A stretch of DNA of 64,000 nucleotides from Carboxylicivirga sediminis. Its GTDB lineage: Bacteria; Bacteroidota; Bacteroidia; Bacteroidales; Marinilabiliaceae. The DNA lies in assembly GCF_018156225.1 (NCBI RefSeq), contig NZ_JAGTAR010000005.1, positions 121,225 to 185,224 on the forward strand, given 5' to 3'. Position 1 is the first letter of the stretch. The number at the start of each line of letters is the position of its first letter. Under the pieces are notes generated by a model. The model was not told where the DNA came from. It saw only the letters and a list, made by a program, of their open reading frames with translations, and made no database searches. Positions 1 to 8,579 of the stretch are shown here, in pieces. The position numbers and the translations under genes are program-made.

Positions 1-1
1 G

Positions 2-886
2 TTTTGGAGTTTTATGAATTCATCCATCAAAATGGCTAATGAAGATGCTTTTCTGCTGGCTGAAGTATACAATCCAGCATTGTATCGTGATTACATCCAC
101 AAAGGTAAAATGGATTACTTGTATGATAAGGTTGAATTATACGATACGCTTAAACACATCATGCAGGGTCATGGCTTAACCGATAACCTGCCTGCTATAC
201 AAGACGGTTTGAAGGATATTGAACATCACATGCTTCATTTCCTCGAAAACCATGACGAACAGCGCATTGCAAGCCCTGAATTTGTAGGTGATGCGAAGAA
301 AGGGATGCCAGCCATGGTTGTTTCGACTACCATCAGTACAGCCCCGACAATGATCTATTTTGGACAAGAAGTAGGTGAACCAGGTGCTGAAAATGCAGGA
401 TTTGGCAATCATAGCCGTACAAGTATTTTCGATTACATAGGTGTACCGCATCATCAGCGCTGGATGAACAATGGTGCATTCGATGGAGCTCAGCTTTCAA
501 ATGAAGAAAAAGAACTAAGAGATTTCTATAAACGTCTCCTGACTTTCTCGGTAAAAAGTCCGGCACTCATGGGTGAATACAAAGAGATTCACACCATCAA
601 CCGTTCAAATAATGAGAACTATACAGATAAAACTTTTAGCTTCGTGCGCTGGTGCGATAAAGAGCAACTAATCATTTGCTCAAACTTTCAACCAAATAAC
701 TCGCAGAACTTTCTTCTAAAGATACCTGCAGAAATCATCAAGCAATGGCAGCTCTCGGATGGACAATACCAACTGACTGACCAATTATATGGCAGCACAA
801 ATAAGCTATTAGTTGAGAATGGGGAGGGTACGATAGATATCCATACCGAACCACTCGCTTCATTTATTTATAAGATCGACAACTAA
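2..886 (+). CDS. GH13 alpha-amylase family protein, C-terminal part (5' truncated by window edge)
   Basis: The reading frame is open from base 2, so the first Met at 14 is internal and the gene begins outside the window. About 294 residues are visible. Near the left edge is LLAEVYNP, which fits the GH13 acid/base Glu, and about 75 residues later ENHDEQR, which fits the conserved His-Asp pair of the transition-state stabiliser. A C-terminal beta domain follows (from about residue 190: FSFVRWCDKEQLIICSNF). GH13 enzymes cleave or transfer alpha-glucosyl units in starch, glycogen or maltodextrin. The nucleophile Asp would lie upstream and cannot be seen, so the subfamily and export status are open. 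A strong terminator follows, so this is the last gene of its transcript. Confidence 0.85.
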   Translation, partial: FWSFMNSSIKMANEDAFLLAEVYNPALYRDYIHKGKMDYLYDKVELYDTLKHIMQGHGLTDNLPAIQDGLKDIEHHMLHFLENHDEQRIASPEFVGDAKKGMPAMVVSTTISTAPTMIYFGQEVGEPGAENAGFGNHSRTSIFDYIGVPHHQRWMNNGAFDGAQLSNEEKELRDFYKRLLTFSVKSPALMGEYKEIHTINRSNNENYTDKTFSFVRWCDKEQLIICSNFQPNNSQNFLLKIPAEIIKQWQLSDGQYQLTDQLYGSTNKLLVENGEGTIDIHTEPLASFIYKIDN

Positions 887-893
887 ACAGTAC

Positions 894-930
894 AACCGGT
901 GACACTTCGAGCAAGGTCACCGGTTTTTTG
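894..930 (+). terminator. Rho-independent terminator after the GH13 gene
   Basis: Ten-base perfect stem aaccggtgac / gtcaccggtt followed by a T run, eight bases past the amylase stop codon. Confidence 0.85.
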
Positions 931-993
931 TTTAACACTTTTATTCCAAAGCCCTTTGGGATACTGCGATTTCATATACCTTTACAACAAAAA

Positions 994-1623
994 ATGCAAG
1001 TTAAACCTTCCACCTACAGCCCACTTGAGGAAAAGCTAAATATCTACAGTCATCTGGCTGGTATAATACTAGGCTTTGTAGCATTAATCTTTCTATTATT
1101 TAAAGCCAACAGCACTTTATCATTGACAGTTTATCTAAGCTATGGCGCATGCATCATAGCACTTTTTACATCTTCTACTTTATATCATTCTGAGAAGGAT
1201 TCTATTCGACGAGCACGGCTAAAGGTATTCGATCATTGTGCCATCTATTTTATGATAGCAGGCTCCTATATTCCCTTTCTGATACTTGGCATAGGTACAA
1301 GTTGGGCCTGGTGGCTTTTGGCCGGTGTTTGGCTATTAGCCATTTCCGGAAGTATACTTAAGCTGTTTTATGCAGGTCGTTTTCAAATTCTCTCAACCAT
1401 TAGCTATGTATTGCTGGGCTGGATTGTTGTAGTGGCTATTAAACCGCTAATAGCCGCATTAAGTACGCCAGCTCTGACCTGGCTGGCGCTGGGAGGTGCA
1501 TTTTATACCTTGGGTGCAGTTTTATACCAGATTAAGCGCATACCTTTTAATCATGCCATTTTTCATGCATTTGTATTATTAGGTGCCTATGCCCATTTCC
1601 ATGCTATTTATTGGCATATCTGA
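994..1623 (+). CDS. Hemolysin III family (PAQR-like) integral membrane protein
   Basis: 209 residues with seven predicted membrane helices. Family marks are STLYHSEK at the end of helix 2, HCAIYFMIAGSYIPF in helix 3, and the His-rich last helix HAIFHAFVLLGAYAHFHAI; these His and Asp residues form the metal site known in PAQR/YqfA proteins. The biochemical role of bacterial members is not settled; a membrane hydrolase or lipid-homeostasis role is suspected. The frame is open from 928, but that start falls in the terminator of the preceding gene, so the ATG at 994 (MQVKPSTYSPLEEKLN) is preferred; it gives the usual family length. The stop abuts the stop of the convergent epimerase with no gap. 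Confidence 0.85.
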   Translation: MQVKPSTYSPLEEKLNIYSHLAGIILGFVALIFLLFKANSTLSLTVYLSYGACIIALFTSSTLYHSEKDSIRRARLKVFDHCAIYFMIAGSYIPFLILGIGTSWAWWLLAGVWLLAISGSILKLFYAGRFQILSTISYVLLGWIVVVAIKPLIAALSTPALTWLALGGAFYTLGAVLYQIKRIPFNHAIFHAFVLLGAYAHFHAIYWHI

Positions 1624-2514
1624 TTAGCAAATCAAATCGTCAAGCACTGCCTCAAAGGTTGGAAACTCAAAATGGAAGCCATCTTTCTCAAGTCTTTTAG
1701 GCAACACTTTCTGTCCAACCAGCAAGGCATTGGCGCCTTCGCCAAACATCACTCTCAACAGTTTTTCAGGAATCGCTGGCAATACAGATTTTCTGGTACG
1801 TTCTTTAATGGCCTCAGTTATTTCCAGATTCGATAGCATTTGTGGTGCAACTAAATTATAAATCCCATTTGATGCCTCTCGCCTGATGAGATACCAGAAA
1901 GCACTTAACACATCATTTAGATGGATAAATGGGAAAACCTGGTGTCCATCGCCCAGCCTGGCCCCTAATCCAAATTTAAATGGTTTAAGCATCCGGGGAA
2001 ATGCACCGCCTTCATTGCCCAAAACGACCCCTAGCCTAACAATACACAGGCGCACATCTGTCAAAGACTGAACTTTATAAGCTTCGGCCTCCCACTGCTT
2101 ACACACATCACCCAAAAAATCATTGGCATAGTTGGTCGAAAACTCATCATGGACCTCAAAACTATCATAAATACCAACCGCTGATGCTGTTATGAAAATT
2201 TCAGGCGAAGTTTCCATCTGGTGTATAGCATCTACCAGTACATTTGTTGTATTTATACGACTGTTTAGTATCTCTCGCTTGTAGTTAGGTGTCCATTTTT
2301 TAGCGGCAATAGGAGCTCCTGCCAGATTTATAACAACTGAGCACCCATTTAATAATGTTTTGAGCTGTGATTTTTTGCTTTTAAAATGCTGTCGTTTTAA
2401 GCGCACAACAGTATAGCCATTGCATTCAAGGAAATTACTCAATGCATTACCTATAAAACCTGTGGCACCACTTATTGCAATCTTATTATCTATTCGCCCC
2501 TGAGGCATAATCAT
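1624..2514 (-). CDS. TIGR01777-type NAD-dependent epimerase/dehydratase family protein (YfcH/SDR39U1-like)
   Basis: 296 residues. The N-terminus has the extended-SDR dinucleotide motif GATGFIG at about residues 16-22, then VINLAGAPIAAKKW, a hallmark of the TIGR01777 subgroup, and SAVGIY near residue 113, where the catalytic Ser/Tyr region lies. The tail KVLPKRLEKDGFHFEFPTFEAVLDDL matches the DUF1731 C-terminal element typical of these proteins. The substrate is unknown across the family; redox or sugar-nucleotide chemistry is only presumed. It lies 27 bases after cdaA on the same strand and could be cotranscribed with folP-cdaA. Full length for the family. Confidence 0.85.
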   Translation of the reverse strand: MIMPQGRIDNKIAISGATGFIGNALSNFLECNGYTVVRLKRQHFKSKKSQLKTLLNGCSVVINLAGAPIAAKKWTPNYKREILNSRINTTNVLVDAIHQMETSPEIFITASAVGIYDSFEVHDEFSTNYANDFLGDVCKQWEAEAYKVQSLTDVRLCIVRLGVVLGNEGGAFPRMLKPFKFGLGARLGDGHQVFPFIHLNDVLSAFWYLIRREASNGIYNLVAPQMLSNLEITEAIKERTRKSVLPAIPEKLLRVMFGEGANALLVGQKVLPKRLEKDGFHFEFPTFEAVLDDLIC

Positions 2515-2541
2515 CTAGTTTATCAAGTTAACCTATAGCTA

Positions 2542-3309
2542 TCAGGATTTATTCAAAAATTCCTGCAACTCTTCACCACTTACTCCCATCTCCATTTGCC
2601 CTTTACTAAAAAACGAAATACGTCCGGTTTCCTCCGACACAACAATAGCATGAGCATCTGTAGCTTCGGTGATACCCATGGCTGCCCTGTGCCTTAAACC
2701 AACGCGCTTTGGAAGATCAGTATTTTGAGAAACAGGCAGAATACAGCCTGCTGCTTTTATTTTGTTGCCGGTTATAATAACAGCTCCATCATGCAGTGGG
2801 CTGTTTTTGAAAAATATATTCTCCAGTAGTTGTGAAGATATGACCCCATTAATCAACTCACCTGTCTGCACATAATCAAGTAATTCTGAATCCTTAGTGA
2901 TAACAATCAGCGCGCCGGTTTTGGTTTTTGCCAATGACAGACAAGCTCGCACAACTGGCTTATTGTAGATGGACATCATTCCTTTTGATTGTGACATAAA
3001 CACCTTATCCATTGAAAAGCGTGTACTCACGTTGTACCTCGATCCCAGCAACAAAAGGAAGCGCCTGATCTCTTGCTGAAAAACGACTATGAAGGCCACT
3101 ACACCAACATTAACAATATTGTCGAGAATGGTGGATGACAACTCCATGCCAAATGTTTTGATTAGTATCCAAAACACGATAAAAGCAAAGATGCCCAGCA
3201 TGATATACAAAGCCACTGTTCCTTTGATTAGCTTATAGATGCGAAACATCAGGTAAGCAACCAAAACAATGTCGACCAAATCGATAAATCGTATATCCAG
3301 AAAAGTCAT
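2542..3309 (-). CDS. cdaA: Diadenylate cyclase CdaA (c-di-AMP synthase)
   Basis: 255 residues. Three N-terminal membrane helices (about residues 5-80) precede a DAC (DisA_N) domain. The catalytic motifs are visible: SPLHDGAVII (DGA motif) and RVGLRHRAAMGITEATDA (RHR motif), followed by IVVSEETGRISFF. The enzyme condenses two ATP into c-di-AMP, which controls potassium and osmolyte balance and envelope homeostasis. It lies seven bases downstream of folP, an arrangement common in Bacteroidota. Length and layout are those of the CdaA/YbbP class. Confidence is high from the two motifs and the topology. Confidence 0.95.
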   Translation of the reverse strand: MTFLDIRFIDLVDIVLVAYLMFRIYKLIKGTVALYIMLGIFAFIVFWILIKTFGMELSSTILDNIVNVGVVAFIVVFQQEIRRFLLLLGSRYNVSTRFSMDKVFMSQSKGMMSIYNKPVVRACLSLAKTKTGALIVITKDSELLDYVQTGELINGVISSQLLENIFFKNSPLHDGAVIITGNKIKAAGCILPVSQNTDLPKRVGLRHRAAMGITEATDAHAIVVSEETGRISFFSKGQMEMGVSGEELQEFLNKS

Positions 3310-3316
3310 TGAATAA

Positions 3317-4162
3317 TCAGGCTTTTGTAAGTTGACGCACTAAATTAATACATTCTACGGCTTCTTTGACATCATGCACCCTTAAAATGTTGGCGCCATT
3401 CAATAATGCTACGGTATTCAGGGCAGTTGTTCCGTTTAAAGCGTGTTCAGGCAATATATTAAGCAACTTGTATATCATAGACTTACGAGAAACACCCACC
3501 AACATTGGCAATCCGAATAACTCAAACTGCTTTAGCTCTCTTAATAACTCATAATTGTGTTCAAGCGTTTTGCCAAAGCCAAACCCTAAATCAAGAATTA
3601 TATCTTTAATTCCACAAAATCTTGCCTGTTTGACTTGTTTGGCGAAAAACAGGCTGATATCACCAATCAGGTTATTATAGGTAGGATTCATTTGCATATT
3701 TTGAGGTGTACCTTGCATATGCATCAAAATATATGGTACACCCAACTCCCCGATTTCTACAAACATCTTTTCATCCATCATACCGCCAGAAATATCGTTG
3801 ATGATATCAACTTCAAAATCATTTACAACCATCCGACTCACTGAGGCTCTGAAAGTATCTACTGAGATAACTGCATCTGGAAACCTTTTACGAACCCAGG
3901 AAAGTGACTGTGTCAATCGGCTTATTTCCTCCCGCTCTGAAACATGCATGGCACCCGGACGCGATGAATAGGCTCCAATATCGATTATATCACCTCCTTC
4001 ATTAATGATTTGTTCACAGCGTTCTATTATTTCTTTCTCCAACTGATACTTACCTCCATCAAAAAATGAATCAGGAGTAATATTTAAAATCCCCATTGCC
4101 AATGGCTTATCCAGAGACCGAAGCTCACCTTTAATATTGATAACATGACTTTTACCCGACAT
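3317..4162 (-). CDS. folP: Dihydropteroate synthase
   Basis: 281 residues, full length. The two PROSITE-type signatures are present: MGILNITPDSFFDGGKY near the N-terminus and IIDIGAYSSRPGA at about residues 60-72; NDISGG and SVDTFRA follow as expected in this TIM barrel. The enzyme joins 6-hydroxymethyl-7,8-dihydropterin pyrophosphate to p-aminobenzoate in folate synthesis and is the sulfonamide target. It is the first gene of the leftward folP-cdaA(-epimerase) unit; a TAGCTTTG box about 60 bases upstream could be its promoter. The start MSGKSHVINIKGELRSLDKP is the first ATG of the frame. Confidence 0.95.
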   Translation of the reverse strand: MSGKSHVINIKGELRSLDKPLAMGILNITPDSFFDGGKYQLEKEIIERCEQIINEGGDIIDIGAYSSRPGAMHVSEREEISRLTQSLSWVRKRFPDAVISVDTFRASVSRMVVNDFEVDIINDISGGMMDEKMFVEIGELGVPYILMHMQGTPQNMQMNPTYNNLIGDISLFFAKQVKQARFCGIKDIILDLGFGFGKTLEHNYELLRELKQFELFGLPMLVGVSRKSMIYKLLNILPEHALNGTTALNTVALLNGANILRVHDVKEAVECINLVRQLTKA

Positions 4163-4222
4163 TTCAACAACTATTAGATAATTAATTTAAACATGATGGA
4201 TGAAAAATTGTTAATTCTCATA

Positions 4223-4230
4223 CAAAGCTA
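4223..4230 (-). promoter_or_regulatory. Candidate -7 box for folP
   Basis: On the minus strand this reads TAGCTTTG, matching the Bacteroidota TAnnTTTG element, about 60 bases upstream of the folP ATG. No convincing -33 TTTG at the ideal spacing; CTTG lies 24 bases upstream. Confidence 0.4.
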
Positions 4231-4466
4231 AAACAAATAATTTGCACGGCTTAGCAAGCGAAAATTTTTGCTTGAAAAATGAACCTGACGTTAAATTTTA
4301 AGATGTTATATTTATTAACATTTGACACAAATCACACTTAATAGAGAAATTTTTCATTAAATAAAATTAAGCATACAAACCTACACCTGAATACCTTACA
4401 ACCACAGATACAATTGATAACAAACGTTAAAGCGTTATTTTTTCAATATGCCTGTAAATAAAGTTT

Positions 4467-4474
4467 TATATTTG
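4467..4474 (+). promoter_or_regulatory. Candidate -7 box for mdh
   Basis: TATATTTG fits TAnnTTTG. The upstream -33 element is weak (TTTC 22 bases away). The implied leader to mdh is about 100 bases. Confidence 0.4.
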
Positions 4475-4581
4475 CGTAAGCGAAAAAATAAACATTTAAT
4501 GCGTTAAATGTTAAGCTTTAAAAGCGCGCTATTTCTGAATTAAAGGAAAATCAAATATTACACTAATTAATACCTATTATT

Positions 4582-5511
4582 ATGAAAGTAACAGTAGTTG
4601 GAGCAGGTAACGTAGGTGCAACTTGTGCTGATGTTCTTGCCTACAGAGAAATTGCTAATGAGGTTGTTCTTGTTGACATTAAAGAAGGTGTTGCGGAAGG
4701 AAAAGCACTGGATATCTGGCAAAAAGCTCCGATTAACTTGTATGATACCAGAACAATTGGTTCTACTAACGATTATGAAAAAACAGCGGGTTCAGATGTT
4801 GTAGTTATCACATCTGGTTTACCTCGTAAGCCAGGGATGACTCGTGATGATCTGATTTCAACGAATGCAGGTATTGTTAAGTCGGTTACCGAAAATGTGG
4901 TTAAACACTCTCCGGATGCAATTATCATCATTGTATCGAACCCACTTGATGTAATGACTTACCAGGCACATTTAACATCTAAATTCCCACGCACAAAAGT
5001 AATGGGTATGGCCGGGATACTTGATACTGCTCGCTACCGCGCATTCTTAGCTGAAGAGTTAAATGTTTCACCAAAAGATATTCAGGCTGTTTTAATGGGT
5101 GGCCACGGCGATACAATGGTTCCTCTGCCCCGTTATACAACTGTTGGTGGTATTCCGGTAACTGAATTAATCGATGAAGATAAACTAGATGCCATTATTG
5201 AGCGTACTAAATTTGGTGGTGGCGAACTGGTAAAATTGATGGGTACTTCGGCCTGGTATGCACCAGGATCAGCTGCAGCTCAAATGGTTGAAGCAATTGT
5301 AAGAGACCAGAAGCGGGTATTCCCTGTTTGTATTAAGTTGGATGGTGAATATGGCATTAACGACTGCTACCTGGGTGTTCCGGTAATTTTAGGCAAAAAT
5401 GGTGTTGAGAAGGTAATTGAACTTGACCTTAATGCCGACGAAAAAGCGCTTTTGGAAACCAGCCGCAAGCACGTTTTGGAAGTAATGAACGTTTTGGATA
5501 AAAACGCCTAA
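4582..5511 (+). CDS. mdh: Malate dehydrogenase
   Basis: 309 residues, LDH-like short form of MDH. The NAD-binding motif VVGAGNVGATCA opens the protein. TSGLPRKPGMTRDDL carries the substrate-specificity Arg pair that selects dicarboxylates, VSNPLDVMTYQ follows, and GGHGDTMVPLPR holds the catalytic His at about residue 175. The enzyme interconverts malate and oxaloacetate with NAD in the TCA cycle. It is a single gene between divergent folP and its own terminator. The start is fixed because the Rossmann motif begins at residue 2. Confidence 0.97.
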   Translation: MKVTVVGAGNVGATCADVLAYREIANEVVLVDIKEGVAEGKALDIWQKAPINLYDTRTIGSTNDYEKTAGSDVVVITSGLPRKPGMTRDDLISTNAGIVKSVTENVVKHSPDAIIIIVSNPLDVMTYQAHLTSKFPRTKVMGMAGILDTARYRAFLAEELNVSPKDIQAVLMGGHGDTMVPLPRYTTVGGIPVTELIDEDKLDAIIERTKFGGGELVKLMGTSAWYAPGSAAAQMVEAIVRDQKRVFPVCIKLDGEYGINDCYLGVPVILGKNGVEKVIELDLNADEKALLETSRKHVLEVMNVLDKNA

Positions 5512-5545
5512 TTAAAGACACTGATTATATAATCTGATTCTACAG

Positions 5546-5574
5546 GCCCTGCCATTTTTGTGGCAGGGCTTTTA
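5546..5574 (+). terminator. Rho-independent terminator after mdh
   Basis: Nine-base perfect stem gccctgcca / tggcagggc with a six-base loop, followed by tttta. Confidence 0.9.
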
Positions 5575-5732
5575 TTTGTACGATAGCGAACAATTACATG
5601 TTGCAATACCGTTCATTCTTTTAGACTCTTCGAAGCCCATTTAGGCCACATCACCCTATCATACTGACACTTACAAAACATGGCACAAATTCTGAAATGT
5701 AGTTAGCGTAACCAACGATGGAGGATTGAAAG

Positions 5733-6536
5733 ATGAAAACTACAGTTAACCATAACCACAGACACTCAGTAATTAACTACTTGTTTTTCGGTATTGCAGC
5801 CAGTATTTTTACTTTGAGTATATTTTTCTCACTATATCAACAAGAGGAAAAAGTAAGATTCGTAAAAGATATGTCGTTCATGGTCAACTCACGACTTACC
5901 AAACCCGTATCTACTTCAACCATCACTGAAACATACGCGGTAAATCTAAAGGAAATGATGAGTGACACGGAAGCTCCTTTAGTGGTAGAAGCATGGATGA
6001 CTGAACCCTACCCTGTAACTGCATCAGCACAACCTGCAGCCATACCAACAGCCTATACTGAACAGGCAATAGTAGTAGAAGATTGGATGACTGACCTGAA
6101 TAGCTGGTCTGCTGTTTCAAGCAATACTTTCGAAGAGGAAGCATTGGCAATTGAAAGCTGGATGCTGAACACAGAAGAGTGGGCTGTATTAAACAGCAAC
6201 AGCGCCTATAATGCAAATACCTATGCCGCAGAGCAACTATATATTGAAGAATGGATGTTGGATTTAGACAACTATATTTCCTTACCAGCGAGCAACACTT
6301 TCGACGAGGAAGCTCTTACTATTGAAAGCTGGATGCTAAATACCAACGAATGGGCAGTATTTGCAGAAAACAGCCCCTTAGCAGAGTTTGTAGGAGAGCA
6401 ACTTTACATTGAAGAATGGATGCTGGATTTAAGAAGCTGGTCAGTAATTTTCAATGATGCAGAATTTGAAGAAGCTCCCTTGACTATTGAAAGCTGGATG
6501 TTAGATACATCAACTTGGTTAGCTGACGCTAAATAA
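5733..6536 (+). CDS. Membrane-anchored protein with seven E-x-W-M repeats, function unknown
   Basis: 267 residues. A short basic His-rich N-terminus precedes one membrane segment (about residues 14-35, YLFFGIAASIFTLSIFF); the rest is probably periplasmic. From about residue 82 to the end the protein is a tandem array of seven units centred on (I/V)E(S/E/D/A)WM(L/T), usually with W or Y some six residues later. Alternating units resemble YIEEWMLDL and TIESWMLNT, so the array is itself a duplicated pair. It is strongly acidic. A good ribosome site, ggaggattgaaag, decides the start. I do not recognise a function; similar ExWM repeats occur in other Bacteroidota exported proteins, so a structural or docking role is a guess. 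Flanked by terminators, so monocistronic. Confidence 0.8.
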   Translation: MKTTVNHNHRHSVINYLFFGIAASIFTLSIFFSLYQQEEKVRFVKDMSFMVNSRLTKPVSTSTITETYAVNLKEMMSDTEAPLVVEAWMTEPYPVTASAQPAAIPTAYTEQAIVVEDWMTDLNSWSAVSSNTFEEEALAIESWMLNTEEWAVLNSNSAYNANTYAAEQLYIEEWMLDLDNYISLPASNTFDEEALTIESWMLNTNEWAVFAENSPLAEFVGEQLYIEEWMLDLRSWSVIFNDAEFEEAPLTIESWMLDTSTWLADAK

Positions 6537-6561
6537 CCTTTATATACGATTCCATCAGTTG

Positions 6562-6590
6562 GGCCGGACAGAAACTGTTCGGCCTTTTTA
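6562..6590 (+). terminator. Rho-independent terminator after the ExWM repeat gene
   Basis: Stem ggccggaca / tgttcggcc (one G-T pair) with loop gaaac, followed by ttttta. Confidence 0.85.
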
Positions 6591-6702
6591 TTTTATGCAT
6601 GCCAGAGCTTTATCATGTATTCCTTCAGAAAAAATGACGCAATTAAAGCTATTAGTGCTATTGAGCGAAAATATTTATTAATTTTGCCCTGCACTACATT
6701 TA

Positions 6703-7104
6703 GGGGCTGACGTGGATTTGACAGCTTGGCAAAGTGGTGTGTAAGCATGTCGAGCGTTGTGGTACCGGCTCGTTAATCCCGGATCTCAAACTTTTTTAAT
6801 TGGCGAAAATAATTACGCTCTTGCTGCTTAATCGAAGTATAGTAGATAAGCCCAATTTCGGCATAAGATGCTGAAACAAGACATCTCCCGGGTGCTAACG
6901 TTCTGAGGCGGCCCGATTCGGAGATGCTGGTAAATCGGAACTAGAAAACAGTTTGTCTTGCACTGCTTTCGAAATTTAAGAGACTAAGGTAGCGATCGGT
7001 GGCTTTGATCCAGTTGCTACCCGACAATTAAGTCAAAGCTAAGCATGTAGAAAGCACATGGCTTCCTTGTCTGGACCGGGGTTCGATCCCCCGCAGCTCC
7101 ACCA
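6703..7104 (+). ncRNA. ssrA: tmRNA (transfer-messenger RNA)
   Basis: 402 bases. The 5' end ggggctg pairs with cagctcc at the 3' end to make the Ala-type acceptor stem, followed by discriminator A and an encoded CCA. The T-arm reads ggggttcgatccccc. The tag reading frame at 6802-6831 (GGC GAA AAT AAT TAC GCT CTT GCT GCT TAA) encodes GENNYALAA, the usual Bacteroidota degradation tag. tmRNA rescues stalled ribosomes with SmpB and marks the unfinished peptide for proteolysis. The 3' end serves as the insertion site of a large element: its 17 bases at 7086-7102 recur at 47904-47920. High confidence. Confidence 0.97.
7086..7102 (+). repeat. attL: ssrA-side copy of the 17-bp direct repeat
   Basis: atcccccgcagctccac, the 3' arm of the tmRNA T-stem and acceptor. 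An exact copy lies at 47904-47920. Integration into the 3' end of ssrA by tyrosine recombinases is well known. Confidence 0.85.
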
Positions 7105-7151
7105 GAAAGTGAAATAATTTGAAATATAAAACTTCAAATCATTTCACTTTC
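7105..7151 (+). terminator. Long hairpin directly after ssrA (island-supplied transcript end?)
   Basis: Inverted repeat with arms 7105-7123 and 7133-7151, 19 bases each with a single mismatch and a nine-base loop. There is no long T run after it, so it may act as a 3' processing/stability hairpin as much as a terminator. It belongs to the island side of attL. Confidence 0.55.
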
Positions 7152-7249
7152 AGCTATTTAGATAAAATCTATTCAGCTTCTTGAATGTCTAAATCTCAAC
7201 TTATTTCCAGATTTGTTTGACAATTGTTTGTACACAAAATGGAAAGATA

Positions 7250-8446
7250 ATGAAAGCAAGAACAGAATTAAGGTTGAGAAAATCCTATTCAAGGCAAGAT
7301 GGCTCACACCCGATTCATCTCAGATTAACAATCAACCGCCAATCAAGATATTTTTCTTTGAAAGTTTATTGCAAAGAGGAAAACTGGTTAAAAGAGAAGC
7401 AAGAAGTTAGTTCTACAGTAGAAAACAGTGCTATCATTAATTTGAAAATTTCTGATGCCAAAACAAGGGTAAAAGCAATTCTCAATGACTTTACCCGTTT
7501 TAACAAGCCTCCAACATTTTTAGAATTTACAAATAAGTTTCGTGGCAATTTCTCTAAAGATAATTTTTACGCATTTGCGCTTTCATACATTAAAAATCAT
7601 GAGGAGTTGTCTGCAAACACCAGACGATCATACAAAAGTCAACTTACGAAACTGAATAACCATACTAGAATAAAGAACCTATCATTAGCGGAGGTTAATA
7701 ATCTTGATTTTATACAAGGTTATAAAAACTACATGCATACCACACTTGAAAATAAAACGAATACTATAACCAAGTCCCTCGGTTTTATAAAAGCTGTATT
7801 GAATGAAGCCATTAGAAATGATTTACTAGATACCAATGTTTTCAATAAGATTAAGCTAAGTAAGGTACCTAGTAAAAGAGAGTATTTAACTTCTTACGAA
7901 ATAGAGTTGCTTGAAAAGTATTACAGCTCATCAAAAATACCAAAAGGTGAAAAGAATGTTCTACGATACTTCCTATTTAGCTGTTATACCGGATTGCGAT
8001 TTATGGATGTTAAGCAATTAACCCCCAAACACATTATTTCTAATTCAATTCTTTCTAATGAAAATGGAAGTGTTGATGACTGGAAAACTGTGGAAAAACA
8101 GATGCACAAAACTAAAATTGATGTAGTAATTCCTCTAACTAAGAAAGCATTATCATATTTACCTTCATATGAGCCTACTGCTCAGCAACCAATATTTAGA
8201 GTAATCTCCAACCAAAAAACGAATAAAACTCTCCGAAAGTCTATTACCAAATGTAAAATTGACAAAGCTAGTAACATTAGTTTTCATTGCGCCAGACACT
8301 CTTTTGCAACTAACACCTTACATAAAGGGGTGGCACTTAAATATGTAAGCAAAATGCTTGGACACACTGAAATTAAGACTACAGAACTCTATACAAAACC
8401 CAATAAACATTACTTAATCGATGCAATGAGAGTTCTGGACCAGTAG
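7250..8446 (+). CDS. Tyrosine recombinase / site-specific integrase
   Basis: 398 residues from the ATG at 7250 (MKARTELRLRKSYS), preferred because ggaaag sits before it; the frame is open from 7217. Domain order: an Arm DNA-binding N-terminus (about residues 5-50, with HPIHLRLTINRQSRYFSL), a SAM-like core-binding domain (about 95-190, NTRRSYKSQLTKL), and the catalytic domain with Arg in CYTGLRFMD, HxxR in HCARHSF, the second His in MLGHTEI and nucleophile Tyr in TELYTKP. All catalytic positions look intact. It is the Bacteroidota type found on integrative elements. It lies some 145 bases from the ssrA 3' end and faces into the island, the classic position for the enzyme that recombines at that site. 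No excisionase was seen beside it. Confidence 0.93.
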   Translation: MKARTELRLRKSYSRQDGSHPIHLRLTINRQSRYFSLKVYCKEENWLKEKQEVSSTVENSAIINLKISDAKTRVKAILNDFTRFNKPPTFLEFTNKFRGNFSKDNFYAFALSYIKNHEELSANTRRSYKSQLTKLNNHTRIKNLSLAEVNNLDFIQGYKNYMHTTLENKTNTITKSLGFIKAVLNEAIRNDLLDTNVFNKIKLSKVPSKREYLTSYEIELLEKYYSSSKIPKGEKNVLRYFLFSCYTGLRFMDVKQLTPKHIISNSILSNENGSVDDWKTVEKQMHKTKIDVVIPLTKKALSYLPSYEPTAQQPIFRVISNQKTNKTLRKSITKCKIDKASNISFHCARHSFATNTLHKGVALKYVSKMLGHTEIKTTELYTKPNKHYLIDAMRVLDQ

Positions 8447-8579
8447 TAGCATTTTGAGGGTACTTTTTTTGTACTTTGGTACTAGAAGCTATCTAACTCA
8501 TTAATTTATTGACAATTTGCTCAGTACAGAAAAAGTACTTTCATATACATCTCAGCACTAATAAACAATTCAAGTTCAC

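Larger units (their letters stand above)
4163..4581. other. Divergent AT-rich intergenic region between folP and mdh
   Basis: 419 bases with no credible gene on either strand. It separates leftward folP from rightward mdh and holds candidate promoter boxes for both (4223-4230 minus, 4467-4474 plus). Otherwise AT-rich with no strong hairpin seen. Confidence 0.6.

Noticed and set aside
928..993. Longer start for the hemolysin III family gene
   Set aside because: The extra 22 codons begin in the terminator of the upstream gene; the ATG at 994 gives the normal family length.
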